From Methylophilaceae bacterium (GTDB lineage: Bacteria; Pseudomonadota; Gammaproteobacteria; Burkholderiales; Methylophilaceae): 64,000 bases of DNA. A program made the translations under genes and the position numbers. Positions 10,554-19,709 of this stretch are shown in pieces. The notes beneath the pieces are model-generated. The model searched no databases and was not told the origin of the DNA. It worked only from the letters and a program-made list of their open reading frames with translations. The stretch is taken from the NCBI GenBank assembly GCA_018398995.1, contig CP073759.1, positions 248,001 to 312,000 on the forward strand, given 5' to 3'. How positions within the stretch are numbered: position 1 is the stretch's first letter; each line of letters begins with the position of its first letter.

Positions 10554-11054
10554 TTATGCTGACTTATCAAGGCTATTGCGTTGATAAGTCACATAACTAT
10601 AGGCCAAACCATTTTCTGCTTGGTGAGATTCACGGCTGACTTCTTCCCACAGTGCTAGATCAACATCCGCTAGAAAAGCATCTCCAGCAAAATCTGCATG
10701 TACCTCCGTTATATAAAGCTTATCTGCAAGCATAAAACCCTGTTGATATAGCTCAGCCCCTCCAATAAGAAACACCTCATCATCGTCAGCGCAGGCAGCT
10801 ATCGCTTGCGCAATGCTATGCACAATAACAGCGCCCTCAACCTGATAGTCTTTGTTTCGTGTCACAATCACCGATGTTCTACCTGGCAACAAACGCCCTA
10901 ATGACTCATAGGTTTTGCGTCCCATCACGATATGATGTCCCATCGTTAACGCTTTAAATCGTTTTAAATCTTCAGGCAAATGCCAAGGTAATGTATTGTT
11001 AATACCAATCACATTATGATTGGCAACAGCCACGATAATAGAAAGTTGTGTCAT
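10554..11054 (-). CDS. folA: Dihydrofolate reductase
   Basis: A 166-residue DHFR that reduces dihydrofolate to tetrahydrofolate with NADPH. The signature VIGINNTLPWHLPEDLKRFK spans residues 15 to 34, with the catalytic acidic residue conserved as Glu after LP, followed by MGRKTYESLGRLLPGR and the IGGAELY NADPH loop near 97. It is the last gene of the alaA-hom-thrC-thyA-folA run, three bases after thyA, so ThyA (which oxidises methylene-THF to DHF) and FolA (which regenerates THF) are made together. Confidence 0.96.
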   Translation of the reverse strand: MTQLSIIVAVANHNVIGINNTLPWHLPEDLKRFKALTMGHHIVMGRKTYESLGRLLPGRTSVIVTRNKDYQVEGAVIVHSIAQAIAACADDDEVFLIGGAELYQQGFMLADKLYITEVHADFAGDAFLADVDLALWEEVSRESHQAENGLAYSYVTYQRNSLDKSA

Positions 11055-11057
11055 ATT

Positions 11058-11909
11058 TTATACACTAAATGGATAGCTAATCGCTTCATGACATTGATAG
11101 CCTTGCACTTCAAAATCATCAACCGTTACCCATGTTTCTAAATCCTGCAGCGTTTTAATGTCAGGGTTGATGATGAGTTGTGGCGAAGGGAAAGGTTCGC
11201 GTTTTAGCTCAACATTTTGCATTAAGTCTAGCTGATCCTCATAAATATGGGCATTGACTATTTTGTGATAGGCTTTACCCGCTTTGTGTCCTGTTATCTG
11301 AGCCATAATTGCCAGCAGAAAATAGACTTGTACCATATTAAAATTTAAGCCCAACGGTACATCACAGCTTCGCTGTGTGCTGTTGAGATAGAGCGTGTCA
11401 TCTAATAATGAAAAGTGATGGCTGTACATACAAGGACGCAAACAGCCCATATGAAAAACACCCGGGTGATAGAAGGTGAAAATTTCACCACGATTATCGA
11501 TACCCGCGCGCAAATTGTTATAAATATTGTTCAGGACATCAATTGAACCGCCGTCTGGTTTAGGGAAATTACGCCCTACTTTGCCATAAATAAAACCGCA
11601 GTCATCTTTACCTTTACGATATGGATTTGCCAACCAATCTTGGTTGTCGTTGGCATTGGCATCCCACGTTTTTGTACCAATTTTTCTAAAGTCCGCGGCA
11701 TTGTCATAGCCACGAATATACCCAATCATTTCTGCAATTGCCGATTTATAATAACTTTTTCTGGTTGTGACTAGTGGAAGTTGGCCTTGATCAACATCAT
11801 AGGTTAAATCTGCGTTAATCACGGTTAAGCAGCGCTTACCTGTTCTTTTATTATCGACCCACTTACCTTCATCGATGATTCTTTGGCAAAGTGCTAAGTA
11901 CTGTTTCAT
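11058..11909 (-). CDS. thyA: Thymidylate synthase
   Basis: A 283-residue enzyme that methylates dUMP to dTMP with 5,10-methylene-THF. The catalytic Cys lies in [11 protein letters not shown] (near residue 160), and the phosphate-binding Arg in [15 protein letters not shown] about 20 residues later. The protein is longer than the 264-residue E. coli ThyA and its wording ([18 protein letters not shown] at the start, YPFSV at the end) closely recalls the 283-residue Haemophilus-type ThyA. The start codon overlaps the thrC stop (ATGA), so translation is probably coupled. Confidence 0.96.
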   Translation of the reverse strand: MKQYLALCQRIIDEGKWVDNKRTGKRCLTVINADLTYDVDQGQLPLVTTRKSYYKSAIAEMIGYIRGYDNAADFRKIGTKTWDANANDNQDWLANPYRKGKDDCGFIYGKVGRNFPKPDGGSIDVLNNIYNNLRAGIDNRGEIFTFYHPGVFHMGCLRPCMYSHHFSLLDDTLYLNSTQRSCDVPLGLNFNMVQVYFLLAIMAQITGHKAGKAYHKIVNAHIYEDQLDLMQNVELKREPFPSPQLIINPDIKTLQDLETWVTVDDFEVQGYQCHEAISYPFSV

Positions 11910-13336
11910 GCTACTTTTTCTTGGATAAACGCTTTAATCGCATCTACGCTCACATCCATCACTGTAAATTTCTGCGGCAAGTCTTCTATTCCTTTTAGGA
12001 TTGCCGGTCTTGGCGGCACTTCGCCCAAGGCCTCAACCAAAGCATCTTCAAACTTAGCTGGCAGTGCAGTTTCAAGCACAACCATTGGCTTGCCTTGTTG
12101 TTTATATGCTAAGGCAACCTTTAACCCATCTGCTGTGTGCGTATCAATCACCACACCATATTTGGCATAAGTTGCACGGATGACTTTCATTCTAGCCTCA
12201 TGGTTGCTACTACCTGATACAAAACCAAAGGTACTGACTTTTTTTAATAGGTGTTGAATATTAAAAGCGCCGCCTTGATCAATACCCGCCCACAAATCAC
12301 GTACTTTGTCACCGTTTTGGTCTAATAAATCATAGATAAAACGCTCAAAATTAGAGGCTTTGCTAATGTCCATCGAGGGGCTAGAAGTATGATAAGTATT
12401 GGCTGAACCACGTGGGCGATAAACCCCAGTTCTAAAAAACTCGTCTAGCACATCATTTTCATTGGTCGCCACGACCAGCCTATCAATTGGCAACCCCATC
12501 ATACGTGCAATATGACCGGCACAAACATTGCCAAAGTTACCTGATGGCACAGAAAAATCGACTTTTTGGTCGTTGCTTTCAGTCACAGCAAAATAGCCTT
12601 TAAAGTAATAGATCACTTGTGCGACTATTCTGCCCCAGTTAATAGAATTCACTGCGCCGATTTTATATTTTGCTTTAAATGCTGCGTCATTCGATACCGC
12701 TTTAACCATATCTTGGCAATCATCAAATACACCATTAACCGCAATATTAAAGATATTATCGTCTTGTAAGCTAAACATCTGCGCTGTTTGAAAGCGACTC
12801 ATTTTTTTATGCGGCGACAGCATAAACACACGAACACCTTTTTTACCCCGCATTGCATACTCAGCTGCTGAACCAGTATCACCTGAGGTTGCCCCTAGAA
12901 TATTGGTCGTTTCGCCTGTTTTAGTAAGCACGTATTCAAATAAATTGCCAAGCAATTGCATTGCCATATCTTTAAAAGCCAGGGTTGGGCCGTTTGAAAG
13001 TGATAATAAATATAAATCATTTTCTAATTTGAGCGTTGGTGTAATGTCTTCTGCTTGCTGGCCTTTACGGGTAAACCCATACACTTCTGCAGTGTAGGTT
13101 TTGTTGATTATGGCACGCAAATCATCAGCTGGAATATCATCATTGGCAATTAATCTAGACAAAATAGCAAACGCTAAATCACGATAATTCATGTCGCGCA
13201 TCGCCGTTAAATCAGCATCGTCAAATTGTGGATATTGATCTGGCATATACAAACCGCCATCTGGCGCTAATCCGCCAAGCAAAACTTGGCTAAAACTTAA
13301 TGCAGGAGAATGCCCGCGTGTACTTAAATATTTCAT
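11906..13336 (-). CDS. thrC: Threonine synthase
   Basis: A 476-residue PLP enzyme converting O-phosphohomoserine to threonine. The PLP lysine is in [14 protein letters not shown] near residue 120, and the glycine-rich phosphate loop SGDTGSA near 155 holds the cofactor phosphate. Length and N-terminal MKYLSTRG are typical of the proteobacterial form. It sits two bases after hom and overlaps thyA by four bases, and so belongs to the threonine arm of the aspartate pathway encoded here. Confidence 0.96.
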   Translation of the reverse strand: MKYLSTRGHSPALSFSQVLLGGLAPDGGLYMPDQYPQFDDADLTAMRDMNYRDLAFAILSRLIANDDIPADDLRAIINKTYTAEVYGFTRKGQQAEDITPTLKLENDLYLLSLSNGPTLAFKDMAMQLLGNLFEYVLTKTGETTNILGATSGDTGSAAEYAMRGKKGVRVFMLSPHKKMSRFQTAQMFSLQDDNIFNIAVNGVFDDCQDMVKAVSNDAAFKAKYKIGAVNSINWGRIVAQVIYYFKGYFAVTESNDQKVDFSVPSGNFGNVCAGHIARMMGLPIDRLVVATNENDVLDEFFRTGVYRPRGSANTYHTSSPSMDISKASNFERFIYDLLDQNGDKVRDLWAGIDQGGAFNIQHLLKKVSTFGFVSGSSNHEARMKVIRATYAKYGVVIDTHTADGLKVALAYKQQGKPMVVLETALPAKFEDALVEALGEVPPRPAILKGIEDLPQKFTVMDVSVDAIKAFIQEKVA

Positions 13337-13338
13337 GC

Positions 13339-14649
13339 TTAACCCAATGTCTCCATCCGCAATTTAATTACACGGCCAGTGACCGTTGCCAGCGCTTCAA
13401 TGTCAGCAATGGCTGTGTTCATGTTTTTCTCAATTGTCCTATGTGTTAAGAAAACCATATCCGTTTTTGTTTTCTCTGCAGGCTGTTCTTTTTGTATCAT
13501 TGCATCAATAGAGATACCCTGATCCGCTAAAATTTTTGTTACCGCCGCAATCACGCCTGGCTTATCCGTTGCGTGCATGCGCAAATAATAAGCACTATTA
13601 ATCTCTTCAATGGGTAGCACTGCTAAATCTTGTACTTGATCTGCTTGATAACCTAATGCGGGCACACGTTGAGTAGATGTTGTATCTTTCAACCTTGCCA
13701 CATCAATCAAATCAGCAATAACAGCACTCGCTGTTGGCTCTGCGCCAGCACCAGCACCATAATATAAAGTTGGCCCTACTGCATCGCCCTGCACCACAAC
13801 CGCATTCATTGCGCCATCTACATTTGCTACCAACCGCTTTTCAGGGATTAACGTTGGATGCACGCGCAACTCGACCCCTTTATCTGTTCGCTTGGCAATG
13901 CCGAGTAACTTGACGATATAACCAAGCTCTTTTGCATATTGGATATCCGCTTGCGCTAATTGTGTAATGCCTTCTGTATAGACTTCATTAAATTTTAGCG
14001 GCATACCAAAAGCAATGGCAGCCATAATGACTAACTTATGCGCAGCATCTATTCCCTCAACATCGAAGGTAGGATCGGCTTCGGCATAACCTAAGCGTTG
14101 CGCCTCACCGATAACCTCTTGATAAGCTAATCCTTTCTCGCGCATTTCCGTCAAAATAAAATTAGTGGTGCCGTTAATAATGCCAGCCACCCACTGAATG
14201 CGATTTGCACCCAATCCTTCGCGTAGCGCCTTGATAATAGGAATGCCACCTGCAACCGCAGCTTCATAAGCAACCATGACACCCATTTTTTGTGCTGCCA
14301 AGAAAATTTCATTGCCATGCAGCGCAATTAAGGCTTTATTGGCAGTCACGACGTGTTTCTTGTTGGCAATGGCTTGTAAGACTAACTCCTTAGCAATCGT
14401 GTAACCACCAATCAACTCAACAACCACATCAACCTCTGGATTTGCTACCAATGCAAAAGCGTCATCAGTCATACCAACTTGGCCTTGGGTCAGCTCATTA
14501 ATGCGTTCAATATTTCTATCGGCAACATGGGTTACTTTAAGATGAATGCCTGTACGGCGCGCTATTTCTTCCGCATTACGTGCTAACACTTCATAGGTGC
14601 CGCCACCAACTGTTCCTAAGCCCAAAATGCCTACATTTAATTGCTTCAA
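13339..14649 (-). CDS. hom: Homoserine dehydrogenase
   Basis: A 436-residue enzyme that reduces aspartate semialdehyde to homoserine. It has an N-terminal Rossmann motif GLGTVGGGTYEVL (residues 10-22), the catalytic domain with GGIPIIKALREGLGANRI and the GIINGTTNFILT motif, and a C-terminal ACT domain (about residues 350-430, YLRMHATDKPGVIAAVTKI) that normally gives threonine feedback inhibition. The start codon is TTG, overlapping the alaA stop as TTGA; no better in-frame start is seen upstream. There is no fused aspartokinase. Confidence 0.95.
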   Translation of the reverse strand: MKQLNVGILGLGTVGGGTYEVLARNAEEIARRTGIHLKVTHVADRNIERINELTQGQVGMTDDAFALVANPEVDVVVELIGGYTIAKELVLQAIANKKHVVTANKALIALHGNEIFLAAQKMGVMVAYEAAVAGGIPIIKALREGLGANRIQWVAGIINGTTNFILTEMREKGLAYQEVIGEAQRLGYAEADPTFDVEGIDAAHKLVIMAAIAFGMPLKFNEVYTEGITQLAQADIQYAKELGYIVKLLGIAKRTDKGVELRVHPTLIPEKRLVANVDGAMNAVVVQGDAVGPTLYYGAGAGAEPTASAVIADLIDVARLKDTTSTQRVPALGYQADQVQDLAVLPIEEINSAYYLRMHATDKPGVIAAVTKILADQGISIDAMIQKEQPAEKTKTDMVFLTHRTIEKNMNTAIADIEALATVTGRVIKLRMETLG

Positions 14650-15893
14650 ACTTTTGCTCCATATTTCATTCTGTAATTTTTTAAGAATCTGGCAATACGA
14701 TTAATTGCTACTGTTAAATCATCCACATTAGGCAAAAAAACCACACGGAAGTGATCGGCTGTTTTCCAATTAAAGCCTGAACCTTGTACTAATAATACTT
14801 TTTCTTCTTCTAGTAAATCTAATACAAACTTTTGGTCATCTTCAATTGGATAGATAGCAGGGTCGAGTTTTGGAAATAAATACATAGCTGCTTTGGGCTT
14901 AAAACATGTCACACCTGGAATCGCCACCAGCATGTCATAAGCCAAATCACGCTGCTTACATAAGCGTCCAGTTGGGGCAACTAAATCATCAATGCTTTGA
15001 TAGCCGCCCAACGCAGTTTGAATAGCAAGTTGTCCAGGTACATTGCTACACAAGCGCATAGAAGCTAACATATTTAATCCTTCTATATATTCTTCTGCGT
15101 TTGATTTATCGCCTGAAACAATCATCCAACCTGCACGGTAACCGCAAGCACGGTAGTTTTTGGATAAGCCATTGAAAGTAACAAACAAAACATCATCGGC
15201 TAAGGAGGCCATCGAGATATGTTCATTGCCATCGTAAAGCACCTTGTCATAAATTTCATCGGCAAAAATCACCAATCCATGATGGCGTGCAATTTCAATA
15301 ATGGCAATTAATGTTTCTTTAGGGTAGAGCGCACCTGTTGGGTTATTAGGGTTAATAACCACAATTGCACGTGTATTGGCATTAATTTTTGATTCAATAT
15401 CTAGCAAATTAGGTAACCAATCATTATCTTCCTCACATCGATAATGCCTTGCTGTACCCCCTGCCAACGTCGCCGCCGCTGTCCACAAAGGATAATCGGG
15501 CGCTGGCACCAATACTTGGTCGCCATTGTTTAATAAGGCTTGCATTGCCATTACAATAAGCTCAGAAACTCCATTACCAATAATAATGTCATCCACGGTC
15601 ACTCCAGCAATATGCTTGCTTTGTGTGTAATGCATAATGGCTTTTCTAGGCTCAAATAAGCCTTTGCTATCTGTATATACACCAGATTTCACAATATTAC
15701 GAATCACATCCTGTTGAATCTCATCTGGCACTTCCAGTCCAAATACACCCGGATTACCAATATTCAATTTAATAATGCGCTGTCCTTCATCTTCCATTTC
15801 GCGCGCACGCTCTAACACGGGACCGCGAATGTCATAACAAACATTATCGAGTTTATTGGATTTTTTAAGCTTCTGTTTAGGACTTATATTCAT
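14646..15893 (-). CDS. alaA: Alanine/aspartate-type aminotransferase (AlaA-like)
   Basis: A 415-residue fold-I PLP aminotransferase. The N-terminal stretch NVCYDIRGPVLERAREMEDE and IKLNIGNPG matches AlaA (YfbQ) of E. coli, the glutamate-pyruvate aminotransferase. The PLP lysine is in FNGLSKNYRACGYRAGW near residue 240, with NPNNPTGALY near 183 for substrate carboxylate binding. It is the first gene of the threonine/thymidylate operon. No clear Shine-Dalgarno sequence precedes the ATG, and the start could be a few codons further in. A 6-bp inverted repeat lies 32 bases upstream. Confidence 0.88.
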   Translation of the reverse strand: MNISPKQKLKKSNKLDNVCYDIRGPVLERAREMEDEGQRIIKLNIGNPGVFGLEVPDEIQQDVIRNIVKSGVYTDSKGLFEPRKAIMHYTQSKHIAGVTVDDIIIGNGVSELIVMAMQALLNNGDQVLVPAPDYPLWTAAATLAGGTARHYRCEEDNDWLPNLLDIESKINANTRAIVVINPNNPTGALYPKETLIAIIEIARHHGLVIFADEIYDKVLYDGNEHISMASLADDVLFVTFNGLSKNYRACGYRAGWMIVSGDKSNAEEYIEGLNMLASMRLCSNVPGQLAIQTALGGYQSIDDLVAPTGRLCKQRDLAYDMLVAIPGVTCFKPKAAMYLFPKLDPAIYPIEDDQKFVLDLLEEEKVLLVQGSGFNWKTADHFRVVFLPNVDDLTVAINRIARFLKNYRMKYGAKV

Positions 15894-15924
15894 ATTTATA
15901 TTTGCATAGTAAGAATGCTAATAA

Positions 15925-15939
15925 TGACTAAGATAGTCA
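15925..15939. promoter_or_regulatory. Short inverted repeat upstream of alaA
   Basis: TGACTA-AGA-TAGTCA, a perfect 6-bp dyad 32 bases before the alaA start, in the divergent gap to the Mth938-domain gene. Position fits an operator, but no regulator can be named. Confidence 0.3.
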
Positions 15940-16108
15940 CGTTTATTGACAAAGATGTTATCTTACCTTGTGAGCACCTATGCAGGCAATTAAACTAAGA
16001 TGCTAATTAAGGATTTATAATGAGATTACAGACACTCTTTTATCGAACAGATTCATATCACATCCAATTAAATACAAACCTCATTAAAATTGGTTAAAAT
16101 ATCAAGTT

Positions 16109-16492
16109 ATGAAATTGCATTTAACACAGCCAGAAGACACGAATCTCATTACCGCTTATGACGATGACTTTATTGAGGTCAATAAAAAGCGTTACACCAA
16201 TCATTTAATTGTCATGCCAGAAGAGATAGTCCAAGACTGGCCAGTAGTGGGGCTTGCTCATCTTACTGCCTTGCACTTTACCAATATGCTTGAACTGAAA
16301 CCAGAAGTTGTTTTATTAGGAACGGGAAAAACCCACCAGTTTATCCATCCAAAATTAACAGTTGCTTTGATAGAAAAAAGCGTATCTGTAGAATGTATGA
16401 CCACACATGCTGCTTGCAGAACCTACAATATATTAATGAGCGAGGGCAGGCATGTAGCCGCTGCGCTTCTTTTACCCAGGATGATGGTTTAG
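16109..16492 (+). CDS. Mth938-like domain protein (DUF498)
   Basis: A 127-residue single-domain protein of the Mth938/NDUFAF3-like family. Recognisable elements are the GTGKTHQFIHP stretch near residue 71 and SVECMTTHAACRTYNILMSEGR near 92, which is the conserved core; the C-terminal LLLP is also typical. In mitochondria the related NDUFAF3 helps complex I assembly, but no function is established for bacterial members and none should be transferred. No strong Shine-Dalgarno sequence precedes the ATG. It faces fabB convergently across a 181-base gap. Confidence 0.85.
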   Translation: MKLHLTQPEDTNLITAYDDDFIEVNKKRYTNHLIVMPEEIVQDWPVVGLAHLTALHFTNMLELKPEVVLLGTGKTHQFIHPKLTVALIEKSVSVECMTTHAACRTYNILMSEGRHVAAALLLPRMMV

Positions 16493-16635
16493 GCAGATAA
16501 AATCAGCCTTTATAACACCATGATAATCCCATGAAAAAATGAGTATCGCGACAATTTGATTTGAAAACCGATGACGGTCATTCATCATTGTTGCGCAACC
16601 GCTCATAATCAAGATAAAAACCAATGCGCATTTTC

Positions 16636-16665
16636 ATCGCATATGCTTTATTAAGCATATGCGAT
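16636..16665. repeat. Perfect 13-bp palindrome between convergent genes
   Basis: ATCGCATATGCTT, a TATT loop, then the exact reverse complement. It lies between the ends of the Mth938-domain gene and fabB. Neither side has a run of T, so it is not a standard intrinsic terminator. A further 10-base inverted copy, TGAGTATCGC at 16540 and GCGATACTCA at 16661, brackets the region. Confidence 0.6.
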
Positions 16666-16673
16666 ACTCAGAC

Positions 16674-17906
16674 TTATAGATTTTTGGTGGACAAGGTTAA
16701 GGTTGCGTTGGTGCCACCAAATCCAAAACTATTAGAAAGTGCTGTTTCTATTTTTACATGATCAATTCGTTTGCGCACGATATGCAAACCTTCAGCAGCT
16801 GGATCTAAAGTTTCAATATTGGCAGAAGCTGCAATAAAATTATTTTCCATCATAATCAAAGTGTAAATAGCCTCATTAACACCCGCAGCACCAAGCGCAT
16901 GGCCAGATAGCGACTTGGTTGAGGCGATTGCTACCGAGGTGGTGCCAAATACTTCACGAATAGCCTCTAGCTCTTTGGTATCGCCAACCGGGGTTGATGT
17001 GCCGTGCGTGTTGATATAGTCGACTTTTTCAATTGGCAACCCATCATGACCTTGCAACGCTAACTTCATACAGCGAACCGCGCCTTCACCACTGGGCGCA
17101 ACCATATCATAACCATCTGATGTTGCCCCATAGCCTACGACTTCTGCATAGATTTTGGCACCACGTGCCTTGGCATGCTCATACTCCTCCAAGACCACGA
17201 TGCCACCACCGCCAGAAATCACAAAACCATCACGATCTGCATCATATGTTCGTGATGCTTTGTCTGGTGTGTCATTATATTTGCTCGACAATGCTCCCAT
17301 CGCATCAAACAAAAAGCTCATGGTCCAATGCTCTTCTTCACCACCACCGGCAAATACAATATCTTGTTTGCCTAATTGAATTTGCTCAACACCAGCACCA
17401 ATACAATGCGCACTCGTGGAACATGCAGAACTAATACCGTAGTTAATCCCTTTAATTTTGGCGCCTGTTGCTAAGCAAGCAGCAATACCACTACTCATTG
17501 TTTTTGTGACCATATAAGGTCCTACACGACGGATACCTTTTTCGGCCAGAGTGGTTGTACTGTCTAGCATGCTTTCTGTCGACGTGCCGCCTGCACCAAC
17601 AATTAATCCAGTACGAATATTAGATACCAACGATTCTGGCAAAGATGCATCCGCAATTGCTTCTTGCATCGCAATCCAGGTATATGCGTGCCCTTTTGCC
17701 ATAAACCGCAATAATTTGCGATCAATATGTGCATCAATATCTAGATTCTTAACAGACCCAGCCACGTGCGAACGTAAACCACGCTCCGCATACTCAGGTT
17801 GGTAAGTAATGCCCGACCGACCTTCATAGAGGCTATTTTTTACTTCCTCTTTATTATTGCCGAGGCTAGAAACAATGCCTAATCCCGTAATCACAACACG
17901 TTTCAT
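16674..17906 (-). CDS. fabB: 3-oxoacyl-ACP synthase I
   Basis: A 410-residue condensing enzyme of fatty acid elongation. The start was set at the ATG at 17906, which is preceded by GGGAGAAG and gives the normal [16 protein letters not shown] beginning; the longer open frame runs back into fabA. The Cys-His-His triad is visible: the nucleophile in [10 protein letters not shown], and the histidines in [11 protein letters not shown] and [13 protein letters not shown]-terminal [11 protein letters not shown] follows. It lies 31 bases after fabA, and the pair forms the classical anaerobic route to unsaturated fatty acids. Confidence 0.95.
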   Translation of the reverse strand: MKRVVITGLGIVSSLGNNKEEVKNSLYEGRSGITYQPEYAERGLRSHVAGSVKNLDIDAHIDRKLLRFMAKGHAYTWIAMQEAIADASLPESLVSNIRTGLIVGAGGTSTESMLDSTTTLAEKGIRRVGPYMVTKTMSSGIAACLATGAKIKGINYGISSACSTSAHCIGAGVEQIQLGKQDIVFAGGGEEEHWTMSFLFDAMGALSSKYNDTPDKASRTYDADRDGFVISGGGGIVVLEEYEHAKARGAKIYAEVVGYGATSDGYDMVAPSGEGAVRCMKLALQGHDGLPIEKVDYINTHGTSTPVGDTKELEAIREVFGTTSVAIASTKSLSGHALGAAGVNEAIYTLIMMENNFIAASANIETLDPAAEGLHIVRKRIDHVKIETALSNSFGFGGTNATLTLSTKNL

Positions 17907-17937
17907 TACGTGCTTCTCCCTGCTAACTAAAAACGCA

Positions 17938-18453
17938 TTAAAAATTATCTGTTCGTGTGAATAAACCCACACGCAAATCAGTTGCCACGTATATGTCTCT
18001 ACCATCAACACTCATCGTAGCATCGGCAATTCCCATGACTAATTTACGCATAATGACGCGTTTCAAATCAATCGTATAGGTTGCCATTTTGGCACTAGGT
18101 AATACTTGTCCGGAGAATTTTACATCACCCGCCCCTAATGCACGACCTCTACCAGGACCACCTTTCCATCCTAAGTAGAAGCCAACTAATTGCCACATAG
18201 CATCCAAACCTAAACAGCCAGGCATAACAGGATCGCCTGTAAAATGACAATCAAAAAACCATAGATCTGGCTTGATATCTAATTCTGCAATAATTTGCCC
18301 ATTACCGTATTTTCCACCCTCGTCGGTAATGCTGACTATACGATCAAACATTAACATTGGCGGCAATGGCAGTTGCGCATTACCTTCACCAAACATTTCT
18401 CCACGCCCACATGCCAGTAAATCTTCTTTAGTATAACTATTTTGTTTTGCCAT
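17938..18453 (-). CDS. fabA: 3-hydroxydecanoyl-ACP dehydratase/isomerase
   Basis: A 171-residue hot-dog-fold enzyme that dehydrates 3-hydroxydecanoyl-ACP and isomerises the product to the cis-3 form. The active-site His is in [14 protein letters not shown] (near residue 70), and the Asp in [10 protein letters not shown] (near 84). Length equals E. coli FabA. It heads the fabA-fabB operon and diverges from mxaR across a 222-base gap that contains an inverted and a direct repeat. Confidence 0.96.
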   Translation of the reverse strand: MAKQNSYTKEDLLACGRGEMFGEGNAQLPLPPMLMFDRIVSITDEGGKYGNGQIIAELDIKPDLWFFDCHFTGDPVMPGCLGLDAMWQLVGFYLGWKGGPGRGRALGAGDVKFSGQVLPSAKMATYTIDLKRVIMRKLVMGIADATMSVDGRDIYVATDLRVGLFTRTDNF

Positions 18454-18526
18454 TATGTTTATTCTTTATCAATTAAAATATGATTAATGCTATTTTCGCT
18501 GGAAAATGACTTTCATGAAACCCCTA

Positions 18527-18547
18527 ACTGTTATTTATATTAACAGT
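18527..18547. promoter_or_regulatory. Inverted repeat between fabA and mxaR
   Basis: ACTGTTA-TTTATAT-TAACAGT, a perfect 7-bp dyad with a 7-base spacer, 74 bases upstream of fabA. The geometry is operator-like for a dimeric regulator of fabAB or of the divergent mxa genes. No known consensus is claimed. Confidence 0.4.
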
Positions 18548-18615
18548 AGGCCAATAATCATCAGCAATTTTAACTATACAAACCTGTATACACTATCCAA
18601 GAAATCGTTTACCAT

Positions 18616-18632
18616 TGTTACATTATGTTACA
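18616..18632. promoter_or_regulatory. TGTTACA direct repeat upstream of mxaR
   Basis: Two identical TGTTACA heptamers separated by TTA, a 10-base period that places both on one face of the helix, 44 bases before the mxaR start codon. This is the pattern of an activator or response-regulator site. The binder is unknown. Confidence 0.4.
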
Positions 18633-18675
18633 AATAGTTTTCATTTTTACCAATCTTAAATATTAGGAAAACACG

Positions 18676-19692
18676 ATGAGCGATCGTCAACTAACCGACT
18701 GGCGCCAACATGCTTTGGCATTAGAATCTGAAGTCAATAAGGTCGTCGTAGGTCAAAGCAACCCTATTCGATTAATTACCACTTCCATTTTTGCACGCGG
18801 GCATGTATTGCTTGAGGGTGATGTTGGTGTGGGCAAAACAACCTTATTACGTGCAATTGCGCGTGGCGTAGGAGGTGCGTATCAACGGATTGAAGGCACG
18901 ATTGACTTAATGCCAAACGATTTGGTGTATCACACTTATTTGGGTGAAGATGGTAAACCGCATGTGAGTCCTGGACCAATTCTAGAGGCTGGTGAAGACT
19001 TATCTATTTTCTTCTTTAATGAAATCAACCGTGCTCGTCCACAAGTCCACTCATTGTTATTGCGTGTGATGGCAGAGCGGACCCTCACTGCTTTTAATAA
19101 AGAGCATCATTTTCCACACATGCTAGTATTTGCAGACCGCAATCAAGTGGAAAAAGAAGAAACCTTTGATATTCCTTCAGCAGCGCGCGATCGCTTTATG
19201 ATGGAAATTCCAATTGTGGTGCCTAAAGACCACGACATTATGGAATCTTTGGTATTTGATACGCGTTTTCATAATGTTGATAAATTGGTAGCTGGCGTAC
19301 CAGAGAATATTCTGCAATATAAAGAGCTCAATGCTTTTGCAGCACAATTACAAGACAGCGTTAGTGCCAGCCCAGCTTTACGTCAATATGCCCTAGCGTT
19401 ATGGCAGGCAACAAAAGCACCATTAGATTATGGTGTCAAAGTCTCTGGCGTTGATATGAACCGCCTTGTGCTTTCTGGCGCTAGCCCTCGCGGTATGGGC
19501 ATGTTGCTAAGAGCAGCCCGCGTGAATGCTTGGCTTAATAATAGAGATGCCGTGTTACCAGATGATATTCATGCGGTATTCCACGAAACCATTGCTCACC
19601 GCGTGGTTTTCAGCCCAGTCTACGAGATGCGGCGCACAGAAATTGCACGTGAAATGCTAGATGGCATTATTAATGTGGTTGCCGCACCATAA
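18676..19692 (+). CDS. mxaR: MoxR-family AAA+ ATPase MxaR
   Basis: A 338-residue MoxR AAA+ ATPase. Walker A is GDVGVGKT (residues 48-55), Walker B lies in FFFNEINRARPQVH, and the sensor/Arg-finger region is IPSAARDRF. MoxR ATPases work as chaperones with von Willebrand A-domain partners; MxaR is needed for active methanol dehydrogenase in methylotrophs. It is first in the mxaRSACKL run, 17 bases before mxaS. No mxaFJGI genes precede it; fabA is upstream and divergent. A typical AGGA lies before the ATG. Confidence 0.92.
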   Translation: MSDRQLTDWRQHALALESEVNKVVVGQSNPIRLITTSIFARGHVLLEGDVGVGKTTLLRAIARGVGGAYQRIEGTIDLMPNDLVYHTYLGEDGKPHVSPGPILEAGEDLSIFFFNEINRARPQVHSLLLRVMAERTLTAFNKEHHFPHMLVFADRNQVEKEETFDIPSAARDRFMMEIPIVVPKDHDIMESLVFDTRFHNVDKLVAGVPENILQYKELNAFAAQLQDSVSASPALRQYALALWQATKAPLDYGVKVSGVDMNRLVLSGASPRGMGMLLRAARVNAWLNNRDAVLPDDIHAVFHETIAHRVVFSPVYEMRRTEIAREMLDGIINVVAAP

Positions 19693-19709
19693 AAGGCGAT
19701 GGATTAACA

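Noticed and set aside
16020-16097. A 25-codon ORF with AAGGA before its ATG, upstream of the Mth938-domain gene
   Set aside because: No family resemblance, no run of regulatory codons and no hairpin pair typical of an attenuator; a chance frame in AT-rich DNA is as likely.
17938-18011. N-terminal extension of fabB into fabA
   Set aside because: The 35 extra residues are not FabB-like and a good ribosome-binding site precedes the internal ATG at 17906.
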